A DNA stretch of 64,000 nt from an uncultured Eubacteriales bacterium (GCA_902765005.1 CACWYB010000001.1:124001-188000); one strand, 5' to 3'. Shown: positions 8,108 through 17,632, counted from the first letter of the stretch. Translations and numbers: made by a program. Notes: generated by a model not told the origin, from the sequence alone.

Positions 8108-8136
8108 TTGACAAACATCGCCGCCGGTGGTATGCT
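8108..8136 (+). promoter_or_regulatory. Promoter of the MFS carrier gene
   Basis: TTGACA (8108-8113), 17 bases, TATGCT (8131-8136), 32 bases before the GTG start at 8168. It is 42 bases from the operator at 8049-8066, so repression by the same TetR would need looping or further sites. Confidence 0.75.
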
Positions 8137-8167
8137 CTGCTCACTTTGGAAAAAAGGAGGGTCGCCT

Positions 8168-9325
8168 GTGGCTGCCCTGCTGCTTGTCATCATCTATCTG
8201 GCGTTCATCAGCCTGGGCCTGCCGGACTCCCTGCTGGGGGCGGGCTGGCCCGTGATGCACCAGTATCTCGGGGTGCCCCTGTCCTGGGCCGGGATCGTGT
8301 CCATGATCATCTCCGGCGGCACCATCGTGTCCAGCCTCCTCTCCGACCGGCTGACCCACCGCTTCGGCCCCCGGTACGTGACGCTGGGGTCCGTGCTGCT
8401 CACGGCCATGGCCATCTTCGGCTTCTCCCTCGCCACCCGGTTCTGGATGCTGTGCCTGTGGGCGGTGCCCTTCGGGCTGGGGGCCGGGTCCATCGACGCG
8501 GCGCTGAACAACTATGTGGCCCTCCACTACACCGCCCGGCACATGAGCTGGCTCCACTGCTTTTGGGGCGTGGGGACCATCGTCAGCCCCTATATTATGA
8601 GCTTTGCCCTGAGCCGGGCTTCCTGGCAGGCGGGGTATCGGTCCGTGGCCCTGCTCCAGTTCTCCATCGCCGCGGTGATCCTGTGCACCCTGCCGCTTTG
8701 GAACGTGCACGCCAAGCAGGACGCGGCCCTCTCCAAAAAGGCGTCTGTGGGGATCGTCGGGTCACTGAAGATCCGGGGCGTGCTGCCCCTGCTGCTGGGG
8801 TTTTGCTGCTACTGCTCTTTGGAGAGCACCTGCATGCTGTGGAGCGCCTCCTTCCTCATCGCCACCCGGGGGGTGAGCCCGGAGCGGGCGGCGGCCTTCG
8901 CGTCCCTGTTCTTCATCGGCATCACCGTGGGCCGGTTCCTGTCCGGGATCATCTCCAACCGGCTGGGAGACCGGTTCATGATCCGCCTGGGCACGGGGAT
9001 CCTCTACCTGGGCGTGGGGCTGCTGCTGCTGAAAGGGCTGCCGGAGGAGGCGGCTTTGGCGGGCTGCGTGGTCATCGGCCTGGGGTGCGCGCCCATCTAC
9101 CCCAGCATCATCCATGCCACGCCGGCCAACTTCGGGCCGGAGAACTCTCAGGCCATCATCGGCATCCAGATGGCCAGCGCCTATGTGGGGTCCACCCTGG
9201 CGCCGCCGCTGTTCGGGTTCCTGTCCGGGAAGGTGGGGCTGTGGCTTTTGCCCGTTTACGTGGCGGCCTTCGGCCTGGTGATGATCCTCATGCTGGAGCG
9301 GGCGTTTGAGATTGCAAAGGAATGA
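8168..9325 (+). CDS. Major facilitator superfamily transporter
   Basis: A 385-residue membrane protein with about twelve helices. It has the MFS signature between helices 2 and 3 (SDRLTHRFGPRYVTLGS) and a matching one in the second half (SNRLGDRFMIRLGT); GLPDSLLGAGWP near the N-terminus is seen in FucP-like and other sugar/drug MFS carriers. I chose the GTG start at 8168: it follows AAAGGAGG by 7 bases and lies 32 bases after a consensus promoter, whereas the longer open frame has no start signal. Divergent from tetR, so substrate efflux or uptake is probably linked to the flavin operon. A bidirectional terminator follows. Confidence 0.85.
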   Translation: MAALLLVIIYLAFISLGLPDSLLGAGWPVMHQYLGVPLSWAGIVSMIISGGTIVSSLLSDRLTHRFGPRYVTLGSVLLTAMAIFGFSLATRFWMLCLWAVPFGLGAGSIDAALNNYVALHYTARHMSWLHCFWGVGTIVSPYIMSFALSRASWQAGYRSVALLQFSIAAVILCTLPLWNVHAKQDAALSKKASVGIVGSLKIRGVLPLLLGFCCYCSLESTCMLWSASFLIATRGVSPERAAAFASLFFIGITVGRFLSGIISNRLGDRFMIRLGTGILYLGVGLLLLKGLPEEAALAGCVVIGLGCAPIYPSIIHATPANFGPENSQAIIGIQMASAYVGSTLAPPLFGFLSGKVGLWLLPVYVAAFGLVMILMLERAFEIAKE

Positions 9326-9383
9326 TTGATAGCCTACGTTCCTTTTCTTAAAAGAAAAGGAACCGAAAAGAATTTTACCTATA

Positions 9384-9434
9384 CTAAAAAGCTCAGGAAT
9401 GCTAATAGATTAGACTTCCTGAGCTTCTCTTTTT
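9384..9434. terminator. Bidirectional terminator between MFS gene and acyltransferase-like gene
   Basis: A perfect 11-bp stem (AAGCTCAGGAA at 9389-9399 with TTCCTGAGCTT at 9416-9426), flanked by an A run on the left and TCTCTTTTT on the right, so it can end transcription from both sides. Confidence 0.85.
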
Positions 9435-9445
9435 GCGCCGCTTTT
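9428..9445. repeat. Dispersed 18-bp repeat, copy 1
   Basis: The 18-mer TCTTTTTGCGCCGCTTTT here is identical at 24687-24704; a shorter inverted match (AAAAAAGCGGC) lies near 22326. All three lie in non-coding DNA at transcription unit ends. Confidence 0.6.
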
Positions 9446-9513
9446 TCTCTTTTTCAGAGAAGATTTGTCAAGGGGGAATTCAAATATTTCTTTGCTGTAA
9501 GGGGGATGTATGG

Positions 9514-10386
9514 TCAATACTCCACTTCCTGGCTGAGGGGCAGCTCCAGCAGCTCCGGGTTTTCGAGGAGCTTTTTGAGCAGACGGATGGTCTTGGCGTA
9601 GTAGTAGCCGTCCGCCAGGCGCTCGTCGATGGTGAGGCCGATGTCCACGGAGGGCCGCATGTCATAGCGGCCGTCGTCAGAGAAGAATGGGCGGTTTTTG
9701 ATCTCGCCGATGAGGCAGATGAGGGAGCAGGTGCCCCAGTTGGTCAAATGGTGATAGCCGCTCTTCATCTTGAGGGAGCCCAGGTTGGAGATGACTGCGG
9801 AGGAATAGTAGGGGTCCGTGGCGATCATGTCCTCTGGCACCCAGCCGTGCTTGTCCAGCCACATGATGAATCGGACGGCGGTCTTGGAGATGAACCGGGG
9901 GAGCTTGTTGAGAATGTCCATGGCACCGGTGGAACTGTCCACCTTTTCAGAACGGCACTCGCTCACCTGGGCATAGATGGCATCGTGGATGGTATCCAGA
10001 GTATCCTCGGGCTTGGAGTGAATGAAGGCCAGGGCCTCCGCCCCGTTGTCCGCGAACAGTTTCTTCACCACGAAGGCGGCGGACACCTCCTTGCGCTGAT
10101 AGAAGTTGCTGTTGACGATGAAGCGGTTCATCTTGGGCCGAAGAGTGATGGCCTTCAGTAAGGCCGTCACGATCAGCTGGAACAGATTATACTTATAGGT
10201 CGGCCCCTGGGCGTTCTTTTTTTCCAGATAGGCGTTGATGTTGGTGAGGTCGATTCGTTCGCTGATGAAGGCCTCGTTGTCGCAGCGGTTGGGATAGATG
10301 ATGCCGGTGATAAAGTGGAGTGAATCCAGATCCCGCAACAGCACGCCATCCGGCCGATCCCCCCAACGATCTCTTTTCTTACTCAT
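9514..10386 (-). CDS. Stand-alone E2/CAT-fold acyltransferase-like protein lacking the catalytic His
   Basis: A 290-residue protein with the 2-oxoacid dehydrogenase E2 / chloramphenicol acetyltransferase fold: YKYNLFQLIVTALLKAITLRPKMNRFI early, NLGSLKMKSGYHHLTNWGT in the middle, and the C-terminal active-site region VDIGLTIDERLADGYYYA. In E2 and CAT the last motif reads DHRxxDG with the catalytic His second; here it is Asp254-Glu255-Arg256, so the His is replaced by Glu. There is no lipoyl domain. Start taken at MSKKRDRWGD, after an AAAGGA site. It is divergent from an acyl-CoA ligase over a shared palindrome, so the pair probably act on one acyl substrate. It may bind acyl-CoA without transfer, or use another residue. 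Confidence 0.7.
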   Translation of the reverse strand: MSKKRDRWGDRPDGVLLRDLDSLHFITGIIYPNRCDNEAFISERIDLTNINAYLEKKNAQGPTYKYNLFQLIVTALLKAITLRPKMNRFIVNSNFYQRKEVSAAFVVKKLFADNGAEALAFIHSKPEDTLDTIHDAIYAQVSECRSEKVDSSTGAMDILNKLPRFISKTAVRFIMWLDKHGWVPEDMIATDPYYSSAVISNLGSLKMKSGYHHLTNWGTCSLICLIGEIKNRPFFSDDGRYDMRPSVDIGLTIDERLADGYYYAKTIRLLKKLLENPELLELPLSQEVEY

Positions 10387-10422
10387 GTGCGTTGTCCTTT
10401 TTCCGAAATTGAGTTCTATTGC

Positions 10423-10451
10423 AGTATAGCAGAAAAATGTCGAAGGGACAA
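10423..10451 (-). promoter_or_regulatory. Promoter of the acyltransferase-like gene
   Basis: On the minus strand: TTGTCC (10451-10446), 17 bases, TATACT (10428-10423). The -35 hexamer touches the left arm of the operator at 10450. Confidence 0.65.
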
Positions 10452-10478
10452 TGGGCAACGCATGCGTTTTTGCCCATT
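10450..10478. promoter_or_regulatory. Long palindromic operator between divergent promoters
   Basis: A perfect 9-bp inverted repeat, AATGGGCAA (10450-10458) and TTGCCCATT (10470-10478), enclosing a second perfect palindrome AACGCATGCGTT (10457-10468). It overlaps the -35 hexamers of both divergent promoters, so one regulator bound here could control both genes. No regulator gene is adjacent. Confidence 0.75.
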
Positions 10479-10505
10479 GACGAAAGAAAGCGGACGGGGT
10501 AATAT
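10477..10505 (+). promoter_or_regulatory. Promoter of the acyl-CoA ligase gene
   Basis: TTGACG (10477-10482), 17 bases, TAATAT (10500-10505). Its -35 overlaps the right arm of the operator. Confidence 0.7.
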
Positions 10506-10568
10506 AGTAAAAACTGCGAATTTTTGAAGCTTCATGGATCCGTAGATCGAATGTAAGGAAAGAAAGCT

Positions 10569-12326
10569 ATGGAAACAACAAACACCATCACGGCCAAGAC
10601 GCCCTGGGCGCCCTTCATGCGGGATATCCCCCTGCATCTTGACTACTTTGAGGGGTCTATGTTCGACAAGGTGGCGGACATCGCCGCCCGGTACCCCAAC
10701 TACGTGGCCTTCGATTTTATGGGCAGGTCCACCACCTACAAGGAGCTCATCGACGAGATCGAGCGCTGTGCCAAGGCCCTCAAGACCATCGGCGTTCGGG
10801 AGAACGATCGGGTCACCATCGCCATGCCCAACTGCCCCCAGGCCATCTATATGTTCTATGCGGTGAATCTGGTGGGGGCCGTGGCCAACATGATCCACCC
10901 CCTGTCGGCGGAGAAGGAGATCGAGTTCTATCTGAACGAATCCGAGTCCGTCACCGCCATCACCCTGGACCAATTCTATCACAAGTTCGAGGCCGTCCGG
11001 GAGAACACCAAGGTGGTGAACATCATCATCGCCTCTGTGAAGGACGCCCTGTCCCAGCCCATCAAGGCGGGCTATATGCTCACCGAGGGCCGGAAGATCA
11101 AGAGGATCCCCAAGGAGGCCCCCGTCATCCGCTGGCACGATTTTTTGCGGCTGAGCCGGGCCTGCTTCTATCGCTACAAGGTGGAGCGCCAATCCGACGA
11201 TCCCGCCGTCATCCTCTACTCCGGCGGCACCACCGGCACCACCAAGGGCATCGTGCTCACCAACAAAAACTTCAACGCCCTGTCCCAGCAGATCGTGGCC
11301 ACCAACCCCATGTTCCGGCCAGGGGACAAGATGCTCTCCGCCATGCCTCTGTTCCACGGATTCGGCCTGGGCGTGTGCATCCACTCCATGCTGGCTCAGG
11401 GAGGCCGGTGCATCCTGGTGCCCCGGTTCACGGCCCAGAGCTACGCCAAGCTCATTACGAAATATCGCTGCAACTTCATCGCCGGCGTACCCACCCTCTA
11501 TGAGGCGTTGCTGCGGCTCCCTTCCATGGACGGGGCAGACTTAAGCTGTCTCAAGGGCGTGTTCTCCGGGGGCGATTCCCTTTCCATCGAGCTCAAGAAG
11601 AAACTGGACAAGTTCCTTTACGACCACCACGCCACCATCCAGGTCCGGGAGGGCTACGGCACCACCGAGACCGTCACCGCCTGCTGTCTGACGCCGCCCA
11701 CCATGTTCAAGGAGGGAAGCATCGGCATCCCCTTCCCGGACACCTACATCAAGATCGTGGCCCCCGGCACCGAGGAGGAGCTGCCCTATGGTCAGGAGGG
11801 GGAGATCCTGCTGGCTGGCCCCACCGTCATGAAGGAGTACATGAAGCATCCCGAGGAGACGGCCCAGACCCTTCGCCGCCACGCCGACGGCCTCACCTGG
11901 GTCTATACCGGGGACTTGGGCACCATGGACGACGAGGGCTTCATCTACTTCCGCGGCCGTGCCAAGCGCATGATCATCTCCTCCGGCTACAACGTCTATC
12001 CCGGCCAGCTGGAAAACATTTTGGACGCCCATGAAAAGGTGCAGATGAGCTGCGTCATCGGCGTACCCGATCCCTACCGGATGCAGAAGGTGAAGGCCTT
12101 CGTGAAGCTGGCGGCGGACGTGCCCGCCACGGAGGAGACGAAGCAGGAGCTGCTGGACTACTGTCGCAAGCACATCGCCAAGTACGCCATGCCCTACGAC
12201 ATCGAGTTCAAGGACGACATGCCCAAGACCCTGGTGGGGAAGGTTGCCTACCGGGTGCTGGAGGAAGAGGAGCTCCAAAAGATCAAAGCCGCCCAGGAAA
12301 CGGCCGGTGAAGGTCAGGCAAGCTGA
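10569..12326 (+). CDS. Acyl-CoA synthetase (AMP-dependent ligase, ANL superfamily)
   Basis: A 585-residue enzyme that would activate a carboxylic acid with ATP to an acyl-adenylate and then to the CoA thioester. ANL motifs are in order: A3 phosphate loop YSGGTTGTTKGIVLT, A5 EGYGTTETV, A7/A8 YTGDLGTMDDEGFIYFRGR followed by KRMIISSGYNVYP, and the C-terminal lysine in MPKTLVGKVAYR. Length fits medium/long-chain acyl-CoA ligases. Its ribosome site AAGGAAAG and a promoter with an operator lie upstream. It stands divergent to the E2-like protein and alone downstream, ending at a terminator. Substrate unknown; a fatty, bile or aromatic acid is possible. Confidence 0.85.
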   Translation: METTNTITAKTPWAPFMRDIPLHLDYFEGSMFDKVADIAARYPNYVAFDFMGRSTTYKELIDEIERCAKALKTIGVRENDRVTIAMPNCPQAIYMFYAVNLVGAVANMIHPLSAEKEIEFYLNESESVTAITLDQFYHKFEAVRENTKVVNIIIASVKDALSQPIKAGYMLTEGRKIKRIPKEAPVIRWHDFLRLSRACFYRYKVERQSDDPAVILYSGGTTGTTKGIVLTNKNFNALSQQIVATNPMFRPGDKMLSAMPLFHGFGLGVCIHSMLAQGGRCILVPRFTAQSYAKLITKYRCNFIAGVPTLYEALLRLPSMDGADLSCLKGVFSGGDSLSIELKKKLDKFLYDHHATIQVREGYGTTETVTACCLTPPTMFKEGSIGIPFPDTYIKIVAPGTEEELPYGQEGEILLAGPTVMKEYMKHPEETAQTLRRHADGLTWVYTGDLGTMDDEGFIYFRGRAKRMIISSGYNVYPGQLENILDAHEKVQMSCVIGVPDPYRMQKVKAFVKLAADVPATEETKQELLDYCRKHIAKYAMPYDIEFKDDMPKTLVGKVAYRVLEEEELQKIKAAQETAGEGQAS

Positions 12327-12356
12327 AGCAATCCGTATTTCATATGCAAAGAAAAG

Positions 12357-12388
12357 GCCTGTCGGAACAGATTCTGGCAGGCTTTTTT
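12357..12388 (+). terminator. Terminator of the acyl-CoA ligase gene
   Basis: GCCTG (12357-12361) pairs with CAGGC (12378-12382), extended by G-T pairs, followed by six Ts. Confidence 0.7.
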
Positions 12389-12566
12389 GCGATGTTTAGA
12401 TTGAGTTTAGAAAAGGGCAGTACCGAACATCTTAACTGCTCTTAAACAGGCACGAGCCTGGTCAAAGTTCAAATCGTTCCCGTCACTCTACCAGCGTGTT
12501 CGAGCCGGAAACATTGCTTTTTATAAAAAACGAAACCCGGCCATGTACAAGCAAGCATTATTACAC
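12389..12566. other. Non-coding DNA at the edge of the low-GC region
   Basis: The space between the ligase and the DUF3592 gene is 312 bases. Apart from the terminator and promoter listed, I see no gene, tRNA or clear repeat in it. Base composition drops from GC-rich to AT-rich within this stretch. Confidence 0.5.
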
Positions 12567-12595
12567 TTGATTGTGGAAACACAAAAAGGTAAAAT
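12567..12595 (+). promoter_or_regulatory. Promoter of the DUF3592 gene
   Basis: TTGATT (12567-12572), 17 bases, TAAAAT (12590-12595), 43 bases before the chosen ATG at 12639. Confidence 0.65.
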
Positions 12596-12638
12596 ATTTG
12601 GAGAATGGAGCGATTATAACAGACAAAGGAGAAAAAAC

Positions 12639-13664
12639 ATGATTTCATTAAAAGGACCCGGATTTAAAATCTTTGCTGCAGTGATTGCCGTGATTGCGCT
12701 GGCATTTGGAATCTATTCGACTTTTATACAGTCGGCAGGATATGAGAAGACGACGGCGACGATCATCTCCATAGAAAAGGATCAGGAATCCCCATCTGAT
12801 GATGATTCCTATATCGTTACAGCCAGATACGCTGTAGATGGCAAAGAATATACGAATGTGTTGAATTCCTATAGCCCCTCCTATAAGGAAGGCGGCACAG
12901 TTGAAGTTCTTTATGACCCTAATGATCCGACCAGAATCACATCCGGATACGGCATTGGCATTTATGCTATGGTGGTCGGCGCCGTAATCCTCTTAATGAT
13001 TGTATTCTTAACGATCAAGCAGAAGAAGTCCATCAATAAGCTGAAAGAAAGCCAAGGAGAAATTCATTATCTTCCCTCCGAGAAGGGTGAAGAACGGGAA
13101 CTGTACTTTATCACCGATCTTGGAACAGCGAAATTCGGTCATCGCATAGAGGACAAAGACCGCAGAGTGCTGTATGAAGCCAAGATGACGAAGTTTACCT
13201 TATTTTCCGCATACGAGTTTGACTTTATTGACCATGAGAAAAACCAAACGACCCGTCACTTGATCGGTCACACAGAGGAGATGGACTGGAACTCTATCCT
13301 GATCGACAATCATAACACGTTTACACTGGACGGAATGGATGTGTGGAAACACCTGAGATCTATCGGCGTTACCATTGATGCGCGCTTTGGCAAAGCGGAA
13401 GGGATCATGCCCAGTTATGATATCAAGAAAGACGGTGAACCTCTGGCATACGCGGAGAATACCAGCCACTTTGTCCACGAGGAGGATGCTGAGCAGCATA
13501 AGATTGCGAGCAAGATCCCGAATCCCATGTTCTTCCGGGTCTTTACCAATGAAAGAAATCTTGACCTGCTGTTTATGATTCTGGTGGCCATCGCTCGCAG
13601 CGGGGCAACCGATGAGCGCGGGGGAAGTCGTCGCATGCTGTTTAATACCGTCAAGGGTAAATGA
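12639..13664 (+). CDS. DUF3592-like membrane protein
   Basis: A 341-residue protein with a helix at about residues 8-28, an extracytoplasmic beta-rich segment (TTATIISIEKD through VEVLYDPNDPTRI, the DUF3592 pattern), and a second helix at about 107-127. The C-terminal ~200 residues are cytoplasmic and contain YEAKMTKFTLFSAYEFDFID, reminiscent of LURP-one/tubby-like beta barrels. I chose the ATG at 12639 because AAAGGAG precedes it by 8 bases and a promoter fits; the open frame extends 32 codons upstream without signals. Codon use is AT-richer than in genes before 12326, marking the start of an atypical region. Function unknown. Confidence 0.65.
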   Translation: MISLKGPGFKIFAAVIAVIALAFGIYSTFIQSAGYEKTTATIISIEKDQESPSDDDSYIVTARYAVDGKEYTNVLNSYSPSYKEGGTVEVLYDPNDPTRITSGYGIGIYAMVVGAVILLMIVFLTIKQKKSINKLKESQGEIHYLPSEKGEERELYFITDLGTAKFGHRIEDKDRRVLYEAKMTKFTLFSAYEFDFIDHEKNQTTRHLIGHTEEMDWNSILIDNHNTFTLDGMDVWKHLRSIGVTIDARFGKAEGIMPSYDIKKDGEPLAYAENTSHFVHEEDAEQHKIASKIPNPMFFRVFTNERNLDLLFMILVAIARSGATDERGGSRRMLFNTVKGK

Positions 13665-13832
13665 ACAGACGTAACAAAGTATCTGGTCCTTGAACTCTTT
13701 GAAAGACAATAAACGAAAAATGGCCTTTTCCCCCCATTTCCATTCATGATAAAATACTACACAATAAAAGGCTGAAAAACGAATTGTAGATCATAACAGC
13801 ATTCTCTTTGAACAAAGGTGGCATAGAAAGCA

Positions 13833-16800
13833 ATGGATGGCAATAAAAGAGGAATTACACTGGCATCTATAATTGGAGGAGTTATACTTATTTGTATACT
13901 CGTCTTCGGAACAGTATGGATGGGGCGCAATGCAACAAGAGACACAAATATGGCCGTTCATTCTGTGAGCCTGCTGTATTTGGATGAGTTGGCGGGCAGA
14001 AGAGAGAAAGTTGTAGCGGACAATATTCGTGAAAAGGTGAATGTGATCAACACCGCCCTGGATCTGCTGACGGAAGACGATTTGAGTGATGCTGCTCATT
14101 TACAGGCATATCAGGCAAGAATCAAAAAGTTGTTTCATTTGGACCGGTTTGCCTTTGTCGGCTCCAATGACCTGATTTATACTTCCACAGGTCCGCGGAC
14201 GGAGATTGATCAGTACCACATCGATTTTCATGGTATAACGCACCCTGAGATTCTTGTGGAAAATCTGCTGAGCACGGATAAAAAAGTCATTATCGCCATC
14301 CCCACGCAGATCTCTTTTACGGACACGCAATTGATCGCCTGCTTCATGCAGATCGATATGAAGGAAATGCTTTCTGGTGTCTCCATGGATGCGCAGAATG
14401 GCAGCGCAACCTTCTGCAACATGTATACGCGCGACGGTATAGCGCTCAGCAACACGGTTCTTGGCGGCCTTGCTGTGGAGGATAACCTTTTAGACGCCAT
14501 GCGGCAGGCAAAATATGACGCCGGTTATTCCTATGATCAACTTGTAAAGGATTTTTCGGAAGGAAACGGCGGAGAGGTCTGCTTCACATACAACGGGATC
14601 CAGGAGACCTTAAGCTACGTTCCCGTAGACGGTACGGATTGGCTGTTGACCTATCTTATCCGCGAAAACGTGATCAGTGATAGCATCAGTACCATTTCGA
14701 ACGGCATTATTCTCAGAAGCATTATTCAGTCTCTTTTAACGGTAGCTATCCTGCTGCTTCTATTCTCGTTCATTATTCATCAAACCCGGAAGAACGCAAA
14801 GTTGATACTGGACAAGGAAACAGCGGATGCCAAGAACAAGGTGAAGCAGGAAGAGTTGGAGCACCGCCTTCGGCTGCAGGACGAATTGCTGGCGCAAAAA
14901 GAGCAACAAGAAGAGCAGACGCGTATGATAACTGCGCTTGCTTCCGATTATTGGAGTGTTTATTATCTTGATTTGGATCGAGACGAGGGCGTTTGCTATC
15001 AGTCCCACAGCGATCTCGATAATGGCTTCCGGGTCGGCGATCACTTCCGTTACATTTCAGCTGTGACCGCATATGCGAATGAAAATGTAAAAGAGCAGTA
15101 CCGTGAGGCATTTCTCGACTTTATTCAACCGGAGAATGTGAAGGCTCGGTTACAAGAGCAGCGAGTCATTGCATATCGTTATCTCGTACATCGTCACGGA
15201 GGAGACACCTGGGAAGAAGTGCGTTTTGCGAGTGTCCTTCAATCAAACGAGAAGGAGGACCGTCTTGTACACTTAGTTGGCGCTTGCTTTGTAGATGTAG
15301 ACCAGGAGACCCGCAAAACAATAGCGCAAAATCAGGCATTACAGGATGCATTGACTGTGGCGGAGGCAGCGAATAAAGCAAAGACGGCGTTTCTTTCTAA
15401 CATGAGTCATGAGATTCGCACCCCGATGAACGCCATTATCGGTTTGGACAATATCGCACTGAACGATCCGGCGATTTCCGATCAGACAAGAGATTATTTG
15501 GAGAAGATCGGATCGTCTGCACATCATTTGCTTGGGATCATCAACGATATACTGGATATGTCGCGGATTGAATCGGGCCGTATGACGATCAAGCAGAAGG
15601 AGTTTTCCTTCTCCAAGATGCTGGAGCAGGTAAACACGATCATCAGCGGCCAGTGCAGGGAAAAAGGCCTTCACTATGAGTGCCATATCTACGGCAAAGT
15701 AGATGAATACTACATCGGCGACGATATGAAACTGCGCCAGGTGCTGATTAACATTCTGGGAAATGCCGTGAAATTCACTCCGGAGGGTGGCGCGGTATTC
15801 TTTTCCATCGAGGATGCGGCAAGGATGGATAGCAAGGCCACGCTGCGATTAACTGTGCGTGACACAGGAATCGGGATGAGCAAAGAATACTTGCCCAAGC
15901 TGTTTGACGCATTTTCTCAGGAAGACAGCTCATCCACAAGCAAATACGGCAGCACCGGTCTCGGCATGCCCATAACCAAGAGCATTGTGGAGCTTATGAA
16001 TGGGCATATCGAGGTAGAAAGTGAAAAAGACCATGGTACGACCTTTACCGTGACTGTAACGCTGGGCCAAGTGACGCTCCCCTCCGGTGCCACGGAAAGC
16101 ACCGATCTGATGCCCGACGAGATGGTTGTGCTGGTTGTTGACGATGATCGCATCGCCTGTGAACACGCACAGCTTATTCTGGAGCAGATCGGCGTCAACT
16201 GCGAAACGGTAACGAACGGCAAGGACGCTGTCGAGATGGTCAAAATGCGGCATGCTCGCAGGGAAATTACAATCTGATCCTTGTGGACTGGAAGATGCCC
16301 GAGATGGATGGCCTGGAAGTGACAAGACAAATTCGCTCTGTCGTTGGAAATCATACGCCGATTATCATTCTGACATCTTATAACTGGGATGAAATCGAAC
16401 AGGAAGCCCGGGAGGCGGGTGTAGATTCCTTCGTTGCCAAACCTCTGTTTGCAGGCACGGTGATGGATGAGTTCCGCGAAGCGTTCTGCAAAAAAAATGC
16501 AAAGCTCGCAGCGGAAACCGCTGATCTGACCGGTCGGCGTGTGCTTATGGCAGAGGATGTGGCTGTGAACGCTGAGATCATGATGATGGCGCTTTCCATG
16601 CGGGAGATCGAGGTGGAACATGCGGAAAACGGCAGAGTCGCCGTGGATCTGTTCGCTTCCCATGCGCCTGGCTATTATGACGCCATTCTCATGGATATGC
16701 GGATGCCGGAGATGGACGGTCTGGATGCCACGCGCGTCATTCGCGCAATGGAGCGTGCGGACGCAAAGACGATTCCGATCATTGCACTCACGGCCAACGC

Positions 16801-16912
16801 TTTTGACGAGGATGTGCAGCGCAGTATGCAGGCAGGGCTCAATGCTCATCTCAGCAAGCCAATTGACCCTGAGTTGCTGTTTAAAACGCTGGAAACACTG
16901 ATCCGAAACTGA
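13833..16912 (+). pseudogene. Hybrid sensor histidine kinase, frameshifted in the first receiver domain
   Basis: Reads as a ~1026-residue kinase if one frameshift is repaired. Order: helix 9-29, extracytoplasmic Cache-like sensor ~30-295, second helix ~300-320, coiled coil, PAS-like region, HisKA with phospho-accepting His526 in FLSNMSHEIRTPMNAI, HATPase (DTGIGMS, GLGMPI), receiver 1, receiver 2. The first frame stops at 16275-16277, inside receiver 1 just after KMRHARRE; the -1 frame then continues with YNLILVDWKMPEMDG and a complete second receiver (ILMDMRMPEMDG) to 16912. A single lost base near 16266 explains this. No canonical slippery heptamer is in phase. Recent mutation or a base-calling error are both possible. 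No HPt or DNA-binding output is encoded nearby. Confidence 0.8.
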
Positions 16913-16960
16913 TCCATGCTGTTTAACAACTGTTATTGTAATGAAAAGGAGCTTTTACAC

Positions 16961-17632
16961 ATGAAAAACAAACGAATTCTTTCGTTCTTATTGATTCTGC
17001 TGTCTCTCCTCACTTGCTTTGGGTGTAAAAACGCGACTGCACAAACAACTGTGGGAGGCGATATTCCGGCAAGCGCAGAAGCAACTGTTTTGCCGACGGA
17101 AGAAACGCCGGAGTATGCGACCTTCAACGACCTGCTGGATGATCCTGCGGTCACCAGGGAACAGTCTGCTTATGACGGAAAGGGCCATTATGTTTGCGTT
17201 TATGAGAAAAACGGCATTTATTATCGTGCAATCGCCTTGTCTGTAAGTGAAAAGACGATGGATGCTCTGTTTGAACTTGAATGGGATGCGCCTGATTGCG
17301 AAAAGCAGGAACGGGAACTATTGGGACCAATTGTTATAAACAGAATTGAAAATCTATCGGAGCAAATTCCCCCGCAGACAGAACTCGACAAACTTATCGG
17401 AAAAACGGGGAAAGAATTACTCGATGAAGGTTGGAGGACAAGCGGGTGCTATGACCTTGAGGATATGGTGTTTAACATGGATAAAGGAATGTTCTCCTAC
17501 AACGTATCGTTTGAAAGCAACGGCGTGAAACTAGATTATACAGACGATTTTATTGATCGTGAAGCAATTCAACCGTTGATTGTTAAGTCTATCAGCTATG
17601 CAGGAATCGGATTCGCAACTGATTTGGAATGA
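16961..17632 (+). CDS. Predicted secreted lipoprotein of unknown function
   Basis: A 223-residue protein with an N-terminal signal (MKNKRILSFLLILLSLLTCF) and Cys22 preceded by Gly as a probable, slightly atypical lipobox (the -3 position is Cys19). After a Thr/Ala/Glu-rich linker, residues ~45-223 look like a small folded domain without a family I recognise. The start at 16961 follows AAAAGGAG; the open frame begins 15 codons earlier but lacks signals. It lies between two hybrid kinases and may be an extracytoplasmic partner of one. AT-rich codon use matches the surrounding atypical region. Confidence 0.6.
   Translation: MKNKRILSFLLILLSLLTCFGCKNATAQTTVGGDIPASAEATVLPTEETPEYATFNDLLDDPAVTREQSAYDGKGHYVCVYEKNGIYYRAIALSVSEKTMDALFELEWDAPDCEKQERELLGPIVINRIENLSEQIPPQTELDKLIGKTGKELLDEGWRTSGCYDLEDMVFNMDKGMFSYNVSFESNGVKLDYTDDFIDREAIQPLIVKSISYAGIGFATDLE

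Noticed and set aside
16255..16290. Programmed -1 frameshifting in the split sensor kinase.
   Set aside because: GGGAAAT at 16261-16267 is not in the phase needed for tandem slippage, and no pseudoknot or stem directly follows; mutation or sequence error is simpler.
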